DNA of 64,000 nucleotides from Pseudoflavitalea rhizosphaerae (GTDB lineage: Bacteria; Bacteroidota; Bacteroidia; Chitinophagales; Chitinophagaceae). The DNA is taken from positions 1-64,000 of the forward strand of contig NZ_RCSU01000016.1 of NCBI RefSeq assembly GCF_003991355.1. Reading direction: 5' to 3'. A model generated the notes under the pieces. That model searched no databases, had not been told where the DNA came from, and saw only the letters and a program-made list of their open reading frames with translations. The translations under genes and the position numbers were made by a program. Positions 8,998 to 16,412 of this stretch are shown one piece after another. Position 1 is the stretch's first letter. Every line of letters starts with the position of its first letter.

Positions 8998-9582
8998 TTA
9001 TACTAACAAATGCTGATAATAATAAGAATGATCGAGCATAAGGAAAGCGTGGGAAGAATCTAACTGTCTGGTAGCATCCCTGAAATCAATATTATGCCCA
9101 GCTTCGGCTGAGAATGCATACTTATAATAATATACCGAAGTTATAAGTAGTGCCCCAACCGAATTAATTGTGTTTTGCAAGTTCGCTTCGGAATAATGAT
9201 CATTTCGTTGATGTTTAACTCTATTGTAACTTCTCCACCAGTCTGGATTGTCTAACCCATTCCAGTTTTCCCACGGTCTATGTGTCATCCCATACCTTGG
9301 AATCGAAATTTGCTCGTTTATTAGATCTGGAATGTGGATTGTAATGGCATTTCTATAATGATTAATATTTTCAAATATGCCTCCAGGAGCTACTGTATTA
9401 CAAAGTTGCTTCATAAGGACATCGACTTCCGAAGATGCCGACAATAATATATGGGCCAATTCAATTGAATAGGTCTGAAGATTGTCTGGGCAAAATTCAA
9501 TATACCGGGAGATTTTTTCCAAGTCTTTTTGAATCGCTAAAAAGTAATTCCAGTGATATTTAGGGGTAGAGAAATAGATCAT
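8998..9582 (-). CDS. HEPN-like small protein, 194 aa
   Basis: Helical protein with the block WW(115-116)RSYNRVKHQR(126), then a helix ANLQNTINSVGALL. The WWxxYNxVKHxR...ANL arrangement occurs in many uncharacterised Bacteroidota and proteobacterial proteins that I associate with HEPN-like folds; the K-H-x-R cluster is a candidate active or binding site. It is the first gene of a two-gene minus-strand unit with the membrane protein downstream (13-bp gap). No signal peptide. Function unknown; RNA cleavage or nucleotide binding would be the family expectation. Confidence 0.55.
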   Translation of the reverse strand: MIYFSTPKYHWNYFLAIQKDLEKISRYIEFCPDNLQTYSIELAHILLSASSEVDVLMKQLCNTVAPGGIFENINHYRNAITIHIPDLINEQISIPRYGMTHRPWENWNGLDNPDWWRSYNRVKHQRNDHYSEANLQNTINSVGALLITSVYYYKYAFSAEAGHNIDFRDATRQLDSSHAFLMLDHSYYYQHLLV

Positions 9583-9758
9583 AAAACAATAAGTTTAATC
9601 TCAATCTATGATTTAACCTGAATTCTCCACTGGTAAATAAAAGTTAGTTTGCCAATGTAATGTTAGCTGCATGTGCATGTTTAAAATTTCAGGCTAATGA
9701 AAAATAAAGTTTAAATTCTTGTAAACCCAATCAACAGCTTATGCTAAAAAAAAATCAT

Positions 9759-9980
9759 TCATTTCTTGAATAGGTGGCCATTTGATTCAACCAAGTCTTT
9801 AATGTCTATTTTTAAGAGCAGGGAAATATCGTAAAGAACAGTCAATGGAGGTTGTTTTACATTTGAAGCCCAGCGGGAAATCATGCCTTCTGTATAACCA
9901 AGTTTTTCGGCCAACCATTTGTTGGTTAAATCCTTTTCTGCAAGAACCACTTTTAAACGGTTTATTTTCCTTTCTGCCAT
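9759..9980 (-). CDS. XRE-family (Cro/CI-like) transcriptional regulator
   Basis: A 73-aa protein made almost entirely of one helix-turn-helix domain: KVVLAEKDLTNKWLAEKLGY, then TEGMISRWASN as recognition helix, and a closing helix pair LYDISLLLKIDIKDLV. This is the classic lambda-repressor-type single-domain regulator common on islands and in toxin-antitoxin loci. It is transcribed away from the sigma-factor operon across a 450-bp intergenic region with an inverted repeat (10,047-10,085) that may be its operator. No partner gene is adjacent, so it probably regulates itself and nearby cargo. Confidence 0.87.
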   Translation of the reverse strand: MAERKINRLKVVLAEKDLTNKWLAEKLGYTEGMISRWASNVKQPPLTVLYDISLLLKIDIKDLVESNGHLFKK

Positions 9981-10046
9981 AATTGTCCATTACTTTCTGG
10001 CTGAAAATTAAGTAGTTATATTTTTAATGTCAATTATTGCACTATT

Positions 10047-10085
10047 AACGCAATTAATATCAGTAATAATCACTATTATTGCGTT
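10047..10085. promoter_or_regulatory. Inverted repeat, possible operator of the XRE regulator
   Basis: AACGCAATTAATA and TATTATTGCGTT form an imperfect dyad (one bulged T) with a 14-base spacer, in A+T-rich DNA 67 bp upstream of the XRE gene start. Position and symmetry suit a repressor operator; binding is not shown by sequence alone. Confidence 0.4.
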
Positions 10086-10190
10086 TATAGTAAACCTTAA
10101 TTATGTTGTGGTATTATAATGATGATTAATACTTGTTCATTTATTTTTGCAAGCACATAAGATATTATAAGCGTGTTTGCTTTATTCTCT

Positions 10191-10319
10191 GAGTTGGAAA
10201 TTACGACCTTCTAAGGCTACGGGGAAATAAGGTAAATCGCTCACGCTACTTGCGTGGGCGTTCTTATTCGTGGCCAGGGCGTCGTAACCCTCCAACTCGA
10301 TGAGGACTAACCCACGCAA
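10191..10319 (+). ncRNA. Candidate structured RNA upstream of the sigma-factor gene
   Basis: Outer stem GAGTTGGA (10191-10198) with TCCAACTC (10291-10298), then TTACGAC (10201-10207) with GTCGTAA (10281-10287), enclosing a 9-bp hairpin CGCTCACGC / GCGTGGGCG (10238-10260, one T-G pair, 5-nt loop). The segment TTGCGTGGG (10250-10258) can instead pair perfectly with CCCACGCAA (10311-10319), so two exclusive folds are possible, as in attenuators and riboswitch-like leaders. The region is more G+C-rich than its surroundings and lacks a convincing reading frame. It lies 120 bp before the ECF sigma gene. No known RNA family is recognised. Confidence 0.5.
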
Positions 10320-10438
10320 TTTTTATGTCCTTTCCACAAATCTCACTTACTTTCCTTCTCACTCACGATAATGGTCCGATTAGTAGCTCACGACCTTAAA
10401 GACGGCATTTTCATTATACTTATCAAACAGTGGATAAT

Positions 10439-10948
10439 ATGGAAAGCTACACTTTTGACGACCAACTATTGATTGACTTACTCATAAAGAGGGATGTAAA
10501 AGCCTTTCAACTCCTATATGAAACGTATTCCCCGGCACTCCACGGTAGTATTATTGAAATTGTAGCTAATAAAGAAATAGCTGCTAAAATCCTGCAGGAA
10601 GCATTTTTAACTGCCTGGGAAACCATCAATAGCTATGATAAGGATAAACAAAAACTATTTACCTGGATGCTGCACATTGCTCGCCGGATATCCATTCAAA
10701 TGCTGCGGTCTATCAATGCCTGGCCTTCGGCATCCCAACTCGCAGAAATAGCAGGCGGCCTGCGTAGCCTATTGAAAGATATGAATGCCAGTCACCGGCA
10801 GGTTATTGAACTGATGTATTACAAGGGTTATACTAAAAATAAGGTGGCGGAAACCTTACACATATCCCTTGATACAGTAAATATTTTACTTTATCAAGGC
10901 TTGGTGCAACTTCAACTACGACTTGATGCTTTTACTGCTCACCGGTAA
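10439..10948 (+). CDS. ECF-type sigma-70 factor
   Basis: A 169-aa protein from the ATG at 10,439 (a GTG at 10,430 is in frame). Region 2 is seen as FQLLYETYSPALHG...ILQEAFLTAWETINSYD...LFTWMLHIARRISIQMLR, and region 4 as MNASHRQVIELMYYKGYTKNKVAETLHISLDTVNILLYQGL, with its helix-turn-helix. ECF factors direct RNA polymerase to specific promoters. No FecR or other anti-sigma gene follows; instead come an unknown protein, a SymE-like protein and a truncated histidine kinase on the same strand. This small island sigma may drive cargo genes. A candidate structured leader precedes it. Confidence 0.85.
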   Translation: MESYTFDDQLLIDLLIKRDVKAFQLLYETYSPALHGSIIEIVANKEIAAKILQEAFLTAWETINSYDKDKQKLFTWMLHIARRISIQMLRSINAWPSASQLAEIAGGLRSLLKDMNASHRQVIELMYYKGYTKNKVAETLHISLDTVNILLYQGLVQLQLRLDAFTAHR

Positions 10949-10974
10949 TTTATTCCTTCGTCTTAATTTGTACT

Positions 10975-11526
10975 ATGAATCCTGTTATTGATAAGAATAA
11001 CGAATTACTATCCTATGCGGCTATGGTCTGCCCACTTAAAGTAATTGTCCTGATTTTTAATAATACAAAGTTGCAGAATATCAACGCTGAAATGTCAAAT
11101 CTCTTGAAAGCTGCAATACCTCAATGTGGCACCAAAAAGGAACAAGCACAACTTATAAATTTTCAGAAATGGCAAGAGCATTTATTCAGTGCATTGCACA
11201 CAGTTTATATAGGTAACAATTTGCGAGCTGGAGGTGAAAACAAAATACCGACAAGGGCGCTAATGGCTTTCAAGCAATCTGGCACCGACGAAAATGATCT
11301 AATCTTTATCACGCAAGATCCGACCAAGGTTATCCAGCGATTATTGAAAAGGTGTCCTGCGAGCTATGCCAAAATACGCTTGTGGGATTGGATGGATAGA
11401 GGACTTTCAAATAATTCTTTCTACAAATCCAATATTGAGCGCAATACTATATTATACTATTACCAATTATGCGCTGCATTGATTGCTGCAGCAAATAGCC
11501 TCAATAATTCCTGCATTGATAATTAA
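10975..11526 (+). CDS. Protein of unknown function, 183 aa
   Basis: Not recognised. It starts 26 bp after the sigma-factor gene and stops 11 bp before the SymE-like gene, so it is probably in the same transcript. The sequence is soluble-looking and mostly helical, with a segment INFQKWQEHLFSALHTVYI near the middle and a hydrophobic helix near the C terminus (YYYQLCAALIAAANSL). No catalytic or metal-binding motif stands out. Its place behind an ECF factor could suggest an anti-sigma role, but there is no transmembrane or zinc-binding anti-sigma signature. Confidence 0.55.
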   Translation: MNPVIDKNNELLSYAAMVCPLKVIVLIFNNTKLQNINAEMSNLLKAAIPQCGTKKEQAQLINFQKWQEHLFSALHTVYIGNNLRAGGENKIPTRALMAFKQSGTDENDLIFITQDPTKVIQRLLKRCPASYAKIRLWDWMDRGLSNNSFYKSNIERNTILYYYQLCAALIAAANSLNNSCIDN

Positions 11527-11537
11527 AATAAGATTCA

Positions 11538-11915
11538 ATGAAGCCTCCTTTTTTAGATCATTATCCAAGAGATTATGCTGAAAATATTATATTGAGAGGA
11601 ATCAGGCTTATAACAGCGAAAGCTGAGAAAATTCACGATATTCTTCAATATAACGAGGCTATTAAAAATATCCTTGCAGATAAGATCGGGGTTAGAAACC
11701 TCTTGATAGAAGAACATGCTTATGAGTTAACCCATGGGTTTGGCAAATGCCCGAGGATTCGCCTGAATGCCAGGTGGCTGGACAAATGGGGATTCCAGAC
11801 AGGAAATCGGGCAAAAATTATTACCATGCGAAACCTTCTTATCATAACACCGGAAGAAATTATCAAAAATGACCTCGTTTCAGATAAACTTCCGCCAAAA
11901 AGGTGGAGGCTGTAA
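11538..11915 (+). CDS. SymE-like / AbrB-fold small protein
   Basis: A 125-aa protein. The last 55 residues have the layout of SymE family proteins: PRIRLNARWLDKWGFQTGNR, then a short strand and LLIITPE. This matches the P-x-I-x-L-x-G-x-W-L-x-x-x-G-F-x-x-G pattern of SymE, an SOS-induced type I toxin with an AbrB-like fold that cleaves or condenses nucleic acid. The N-terminal 70 residues are extra compared with minimal SymE proteins and unrecognised. It lies 11 bp behind the unknown 183-aa gene. Bacteroidota islands often carry SymE-like genes without a recognisable antisense RNA, and none is evident here. Confidence 0.65.
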   Translation: MKPPFLDHYPRDYAENIILRGIRLITAKAEKIHDILQYNEAIKNILADKIGVRNLLIEEHAYELTHGFGKCPRIRLNARWLDKWGFQTGNRAKIITMRNLLIITPEEIIKNDLVSDKLPPKRWRL

Positions 11916-12000
11916 TAATAAATGAATGTACCCCTATATAGAATATGCCACAACCTGTGTCATAAATTAGGTAGCCATCAAAATATTAAATGTTGTACTA

Positions 12001-12759
12001 ATGAATGAGCAGGATAAAGCCACCTCATCTTCCGACAAACTCGTGAAGATTGAAGATTTGGTAAAAACCAACCAACTTTTGGAATCTGAAAAGAAATCCT
12101 TGGAAACCATCATCTTTCAGGAAAGGGATTTCATTGCCAAAGTTGTGCATGAAGCAAGGTGCCATGTGCGAGGCATATTATGGGGATTAAATTCGCTTTT
12201 TCATGTAATAGACAATCCCGGAAGAAAAGCCGAATATGAGAAGTTACTTTCCTATTTGAAGGAAAGTACCCTAAAATATAAAAACCTGCTACATAACCTC
12301 ACCGACTATTCCTTTAACCAATATGGCAGAAAAATCACGATCAAAATGGAACCTGTATTAATTAATGGTTATCTCCATTCCATTGCTGATGAGTTCAATG
12401 ACTATCTCGCTGAAATAGGACATACACTTCATGTGCAATATGCTGAACCCGTTTTTGAAGCCAACTTGGATATTATGAGGTTCAGTCAGGTTGTTCAAAA
12501 TTTAATCTTTAATGCTACGCAACATGGAGAAAGCGGAATTATCAACCTGGCCGTTTATACTGACAATCTTGCAAAAATGTGGCATCTTACCATTTGTAAC
12601 CCTTACAAGCAACTTCGTCAAAAAGAAAATAACGCGAATGCCAATCAAGGTTTAGGGCTGGCGATCAGCCGCCAGTTGATTGAACTAATGAACGGGACAA
12701 TTGAAATTAACGCAGAAGGACAACTATTCACAGTATCCATTCGTTTGCCACTTCCATAA
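12001..12759 (+). CDS. Histidine kinase-like protein without a sensor domain
   Basis: A 252-aa soluble protein. A coiled-coil start (about 13-45) leads to a HisKA-like helix with the phosphoacceptor candidate H50 (VVHEARCHVRGIL). The HATPase_c part shows the N box (N167LIFN171A) and a G2-like GLGLAISRQLIELMNGTIEI, but the usual D-x-G-x-G of the G1 box is replaced by ICNPYK, so ATP binding may be weak or altered. There is no signal peptide, membrane segment, PAS or GAF domain. It follows the SymE-like gene after 85 bp, with no response regulator nearby. It may phosphorylate an outside partner or be a degenerate adaptor. Confidence 0.75.
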   Translation: MNEQDKATSSSDKLVKIEDLVKTNQLLESEKKSLETIIFQERDFIAKVVHEARCHVRGILWGLNSLFHVIDNPGRKAEYEKLLSYLKESTLKYKNLLHNLTDYSFNQYGRKITIKMEPVLINGYLHSIADEFNDYLAEIGHTLHVQYAEPVFEANLDIMRFSQVVQNLIFNATQHGESGIINLAVYTDNLAKMWHLTICNPYKQLRQKENNANANQGLGLAISRQLIELMNGTIEINAEGQLFTVSIRLPLP

Positions 12760-12970
12760 ATAGCTTCTACAAGTTACTCTTGGATCAAACCTCCGTTAAA
12801 TATGTCTGGACTTAATCTTTCTAAACAACGAATAGCAATGCGCAATGACTTGTCCATTTAATGCTGCCTGGGCTATAATTTCCTATTACTTTTGGCTTTA
12901 GTGGCTTTCTAACCTGAGATTTTAGGGGTTCCTTTTTAGATCCTTATGGACAACTTTTATGTACAGATTC

Positions 12971-12999
12971 CAATTGTCCCACCGGTTGTGGGACAATTG
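12971..12999. repeat. Perfect 11-bp inverted repeat
   Basis: CAATTGTCCCA and TGGGACAATTG flank a 7-base spacer. There is no T run after either arm, so it resembles a protein-binding operator or recombination site more than a terminator. It lies in the gap between the kinase-like gene and the zeta-like toxin pair. Confidence 0.55.
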
Positions 13000-13054
13000 C
13001 TGTGTGACAAATTTTAGCTCATTCTTTCTTAAGAAAATGCTTGTTAATAGGACT

Positions 13055-13066
13055 GTTGTATACAAC
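13055..13066. promoter_or_regulatory. Perfect 12-bp palindrome GTTGTATACAAC
   Basis: A fully symmetric 12-mer 264 bp before the zeta-like toxin pair. Size and symmetry suit a dimeric repressor; no binding partner can be named. Confidence 0.3.
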
Positions 13067-13329
13067 ACACCATCTTGCTGTGCGCATCACCGGCGCACTC
13101 AAGGTCAGGATCGGTGATGAAAGACAGGAATTTTTAACCAGACTTGATAGCCTAACAGCCGTCAAACATTCGTCTTCTTAAGATTTATTTTGATCTTAAA
13201 GTTGATTATAAATCGCTCATTTATAAGGGCGTTTAATTGACTTTAGATAACCACTTTTGCCACGTCACATGAAAGGAACTAGTTTTAAGTATTAACTTAA
13301 TTGCTTAAATTTGAGACAAATAAGACAAG

Positions 13330-13593
13330 ATGACGCAGGGACAAAAGCTGGCAAATATCGGACATGATACTATTCTTAAAGTTCGATTGAGTAAATTGAA
13401 ACGTGGGAGACCTTTTATGATTAATTCTCCCAATCTTCCTTCTTTTCAATGCTACATGGAATACGCTGATGGTACTATAAAAATAGAGCAAATTAATGAC
13501 TCGGGTACTGATTTCAAAGTAGTGCGTGAACTGTCAGCAGATGAAGCAGCGCAATTGCGTATTTCCCTCGGACTAACTCCGTTCCATGCCTGA
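13330..13593 (+). CDS. Small partner (probable antitoxin) of the zeta-like kinase
   Basis: An 87-aa protein whose last 8 bases overlap the start of the zeta-like gene, the usual layout of a toxin-antitoxin pair. The sequence is strand-rich in the middle (FQCYMEYADGTIKIEQIND) and ends in a short helix (LSADEAAQLRISLGL). It does not resemble the helical epsilon antitoxin, so the antitoxin role is inferred only from order, overlap and size. Confidence 0.65.
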   Translation: MTQGQKLANIGHDTILKVRLSKLKRGRPFMINSPNLPSFQCYMEYADGTIKIEQINDSGTDFKVVRELSADEAAQLRISLGLTPFHA

Positions 13594-14287
13594 TTTGTAT
13601 ATTATTACTGGATCAAACGGTGCCGGAAAATCCACGATTGGGCAGGATTACATTCCAGCAAATGTTTTGGCCGACTCTCCAATTTTCGATGGTGACAAAT
13701 TATATTTACTAAAACATTTGGAGCTATGGAAATCGGGCATGCGAGTTGACAAACAACTCAGGGAATTAGCTAATAACTTTGTCATTGAAACATTTAACCT
13801 TCTCGTAGACACAGCGATTTGTGAAAAAAAACATTTTGTCTATGAAGGTCATTTTACTGAAGCCAGTTCATGGAATGTTCCAAGGCTTTTCAAAAATGAA
13901 GGCTACGCCATTCATCTAATCTTCTTCGGATTAAATAATACCGATCAGTCTGAACTTCGCGTATTGGAACGAGCTAAAGATGGGGGACATAATGTTCCCA
14001 GGCTCATGATCGAAAACAATTTCTATGGCAATCTACAACAACTGAACCTTCATCTTTCACTTCTCGATACTTTTCTGATTTTCGATACGTCTACACTCAT
14101 TCCAATCCTCCTCGCAGAAATGAGTAACCAGAGGGTTAACTTAGCTTCAGAGAAAGAAAAGCTTCCTGAATGGTTCCAGAAATATCTTCCGGAAATTATA
14201 AACAAAGCAGGTATAGGGCATAAGTTATTACGAGGTGACAATTTTCTACAGCCTGATAGCGGCAAAAAGAATAAACCGAAACGATGA
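13586..14287 (+). CDS. Zeta toxin-like P-loop kinase
   Basis: A 233-aa protein opening MPDLYIITGSNGAGKSTIG, with a Walker A loop at residues 9-17. It then shows FDGDKLY and FVYEGHFTE, matching the acidic substrate-site and strand positions of zeta/AAA_33 kinases, and a basic lid region RVLERAKDGGHNVP, typical of this branch. Zeta toxins phosphorylate UDP-N-acetylglucosamine and block wall synthesis; relatives in this branch often carry GGHxV(I/P) and remain uncharacterised. Length fits the short zeta-like class. It overlaps the 87-aa gene by 8 bp. The tail ends in a Lys-rich segment. Confidence 0.8.
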   Translation: MPDLYIITGSNGAGKSTIGQDYIPANVLADSPIFDGDKLYLLKHLELWKSGMRVDKQLRELANNFVIETFNLLVDTAICEKKHFVYEGHFTEASSWNVPRLFKNEGYAIHLIFFGLNNTDQSELRVLERAKDGGHNVPRLMIENNFYGNLQQLNLHLSLLDTFLIFDTSTLIPILLAEMSNQRVNLASEKEKLPEWFQKYLPEIINKAGIGHKLLRGDNFLQPDSGKKNKPKR

Positions 14288-14530
14288 ATTCTCAATTATG
14301 CACGTCGCCAAGTCTTGATACACCTAATAGTCCTTTAAATGAATTCTCATCGACACGATAGTTTGGATAATTTTTCCATTATTAGCACGCCTGTTGGTAA
14401 AAAAAGGAATTTGGAAGCCGGCTGCAACTTCGACTGGCCGGTGAAGAATCATAGCTACCTATAAATTTACACCGAAACACCTCTGATTGGGTTTTGAAAA
14501 AAAGTATTCTTAAAACATCAAATCTTCAGA

Positions 14531-15394
14531 TTATTTAAGCTCGTCGAACGTATGTGGCCTTGACCTATTAGTGATAGTCCTCAGCTCCCGGATTCTTTTG
14601 GTAGTAAATGGATGCCATGTAGAACTAAACAGGTCGTAAATTATGTTAATGCAATAGCGGCCTTCAAGAGATTCCTTAATCTTCAATGCGTGATCATTTG
14701 GCTTTCCAGAGATCATCAATGAGGGCGCCAGGTGAAGTGTGTCAAAAACTGTAAAAGTACCGTTTAAATGAGTAGGCTTAATTTCATTCACGATACCAAT
14801 AAAATTAAACATCAACTCAGGGAATGGGGTAAATTGTTTTACTTCACAAAATGTTACCAGATTGGTATAGGCTACAAATGATAATTTCTTAGACCCTGAA
14901 TAAAATTCTTCATTAATTTCTATGCTCGATTTTTGAACTACTGAAATATCGGGTGTCGTGTAAACATTCACATCATGCGCAGACTGTATCGCTATATTAT
15001 GGTGAATTTCGAATTCATGAATTACGCCTTTCTTTTCACGATTTACAGTGAAGTATGAGAAATTCTCCTGGTTACCTTGTGTTGAGCATTTGTACCGGTA
15101 CTTGTTATCCCTCAAATTCTGAACGGATATCTCATAATCGCGTTCGGTATAGAATTTCACAATATAATTAAAGCAACACATTTCAAAATAATCGCTGATC
15201 CGGGAAGCGTGGTTTGAAAAACTGGTTTTATGAATATTCATAAAGTCGGTAATTTCCTTCTCCAGCTCGGTCACATTTCGAAATGGCGATATCTTCCTCC
15301 TTTTCTTTGGGCCGGACTTCGGCTTAGCGGTTCCTTTGTTTGCCAAAACTTTTTCGATAATCAATAACGTATGATAAAAATTGTTTAGTCTCAT
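14531..15394 (-). CDS. Putative PD-(D/E)XK nuclease-like protein
   Basis: A 287-aa protein from the Met at 15,394 (the frame is open to 15,523, but that part lies inside the upstream gene). It has a possible PD-(D/E)XK core: HEFEIHHN at about 126-133, PD at 148-149 (YTTPDISVV) and E184-V-K186 in a strand (LVTFCEVKQF), the usual P-D-x(20-40)-E-x-K spacing. A Lys/Arg-rich stretch near the start (GPKKRRK) could contact nucleic acid. It overlaps the end of the 15,324-15,782 gene by 71 bp if this start is right; a TTG further in would shorten the overlap. Likely the second gene of a two-gene restriction or defence unit (inference). Confidence 0.55.
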   Translation of the reverse strand: MRLNNFYHTLLIIEKVLANKGTAKPKSGPKKRRKISPFRNVTELEKEITDFMNIHKTSFSNHASRISDYFEMCCFNYIVKFYTERDYEISVQNLRDNKYRYKCSTQGNQENFSYFTVNREKKGVIHEFEIHHNIAIQSAHDVNVYTTPDISVVQKSSIEINEEFYSGSKKLSFVAYTNLVTFCEVKQFTPFPELMFNFIGIVNEIKPTHLNGTFTVFDTLHLAPSLMISGKPNDHALKIKESLEGRYCINIIYDLFSSTWHPFTTKRIRELRTITNRSRPHTFDELK

Positions 15395-15782
15395 TATATT
15401 GGAAAACCCAGTCCGGCATTCCAAAGCGCTCTTGAATTTTTTTATAATGCATAACAATTGCCAACAACCTGTTTTTTTCCTTAACATCCAGATCATAACT
15501 GCCAATACTGATAGCCTCCGCATTTCCTACCTTACTGACCGTCCCATAAAATTTTACAACGGCATCTAAATTTGAAATAACACGTTTATGAAAAATAGAT
15601 AATGCTAGCAAAAGCTCCACAGTCTTTGTGTCTTTTCTAAGAACACCAAAACGCTGGCTATGATTTATTAACCATGTCGCCTCTTTAAACCGGCTTACAA
15701 ATTCATTGTAAACCTGGCTACTCAGATCGTAGGGCAAGCGGTAGCACATTATATTTATGATTTTGTATTCTTTATTTGACAT
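15324..15782 (-). CDS. Protein of unknown function, upstream partner of the PD-(D/E)XK-like gene
   Basis: A 152-aa protein from the Met at 15,782 (an alternative Met at 15,824 adds 14 residues). It is helical and soluble-looking, with no recognised motif; the middle has a hydrophobic helix (TKTVELLLALSIFHKRVI). The reading frame overlaps that of the next gene, so the two are translationally linked. It may be a specificity or regulatory subunit, but nothing in the sequence proves it. Confidence 0.55.
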   Translation of the reverse strand: MSNKEYKIINIMCYRLPYDLSSQVYNEFVSRFKEATWLINHSQRFGVLRKDTKTVELLLALSIFHKRVISNLDAVVKFYGTVSKVGNAEAISIGSYDLDVKEKNRLLAIVMHYKKIQERFGMPDWVFQYNETKQFLSYVIDYRKSFGKQRNR

Positions 15783-15874
15783 CAGATGTGAATTACTTTC
15801 CAAATTTCGTGGCCCGTTCTTCAATTCTAATTCAATCCTGCCCGTGGTGCTTTGGTTACAACTTTAAATGGCGT

Positions 15875-16024
15875 CTATTATGTTGATTTGCCGGAATCAT
15901 TCAAGCCAATCAGTACGGTTATTCTTTTGTTGAAATACAAGGTAAAGTCGGGCTTCGCCAGATCGAGGGCGACGCCGCTTCCTTATTTCCGGAAGACCCA
16001 GATTTTCAGAGAGAATAAGAACAT
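15875..16024 (-). pseudogene. Vestige of an AAA/SMC-like ATPase N terminus
   Basis: Minus-strand translation gives a Met-led frame with one stop (MFLFSLKIWVFRK, stop) followed by DLAKPDFTLYFNKRI and TVLIGLNDSGKST, then two consecutive stops. GLNDSGKST is a Walker A loop in the exact setting of OLD/RecF-type AAA ATPases (strand ending in V-L-I-G-x-N-x-S-G-K-S-T). Only about 50 codons survive and the rest of the gene is gone. The 62-codon plus-strand frame over the same bases is its shadow. It is the relic of a defence or DNA-repair ATPase, cut off where the two-gene unit now begins. Confidence 0.6.
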
Positions 16025-16412
16025 ATCAGGTGATTTATGATCTATTAGTAACAATTAACTCGTTACTGACAGTAACAAGCAGACGGGTTTGGTTGACCTA
16101 AAACTACTGTTTTTTTATATAATATAGTTGAGGGAAACCGTAATTTATGGATTATTTTCATCATACGTAAAGCGCATTATTATTTTTGGTTATATCCGGA
16201 AAAATTGTCACCTTCAATATCTACCTAAAACCTTATAAGCCTATGTCAGTGACAAGCCGACAAACTTCTGTAATCATCTATCAGTGTAAGCTCCCCCAAA
16301 CTTCTTTTCAATAATTTATTTTAGTTCACCTCTATCCTTATTACTCGATTTTCCGTCATCTAATCGCAACGAAATTAAATTGCATTGGGAATTAAATAAT
16401 GAATGTTGCTTT
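16025..16412. other. A+T-rich intergenic region before the large zinc-ribbon gene
   Basis: No gene is seen. It contains the small dyad GTTACTGACAGTAAC (16,062-16,076), which could be an operator. It should hold the promoter of the three-gene row that follows, but no clear TAnnTTTG box at good spacing is evident. Confidence 0.4.

Larger units (their letters stand above)
12760..13329. other. 570-bp gene-poor interval with palindromes
   Basis: Two strong dyads lie here (separate entries). A frame on the plus strand open from 13,008 to 13,181 ends in a protein-like stretch (ALKVRIGDERQEFLTRLDSL) but has only TTG as possible start; it may be a gene remnant. Nothing else is recognisable. Confidence 0.4.

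Noticed and set aside
10191-10319. Possible ordinary terminator
   Set aside because: The stems are long-range and not followed by a T run; better treated as a structured RNA candidate.
13008-13181. Protein-like open stretch on the plus strand
   Set aside because: No ATG or GTG start; could be a remnant, but too little to annotate as a gene.
15852-16040. 62-codon plus-strand frame
   Set aside because: The opposite strand carries the Walker A remnant in the same bases; the plus frame is its shadow.
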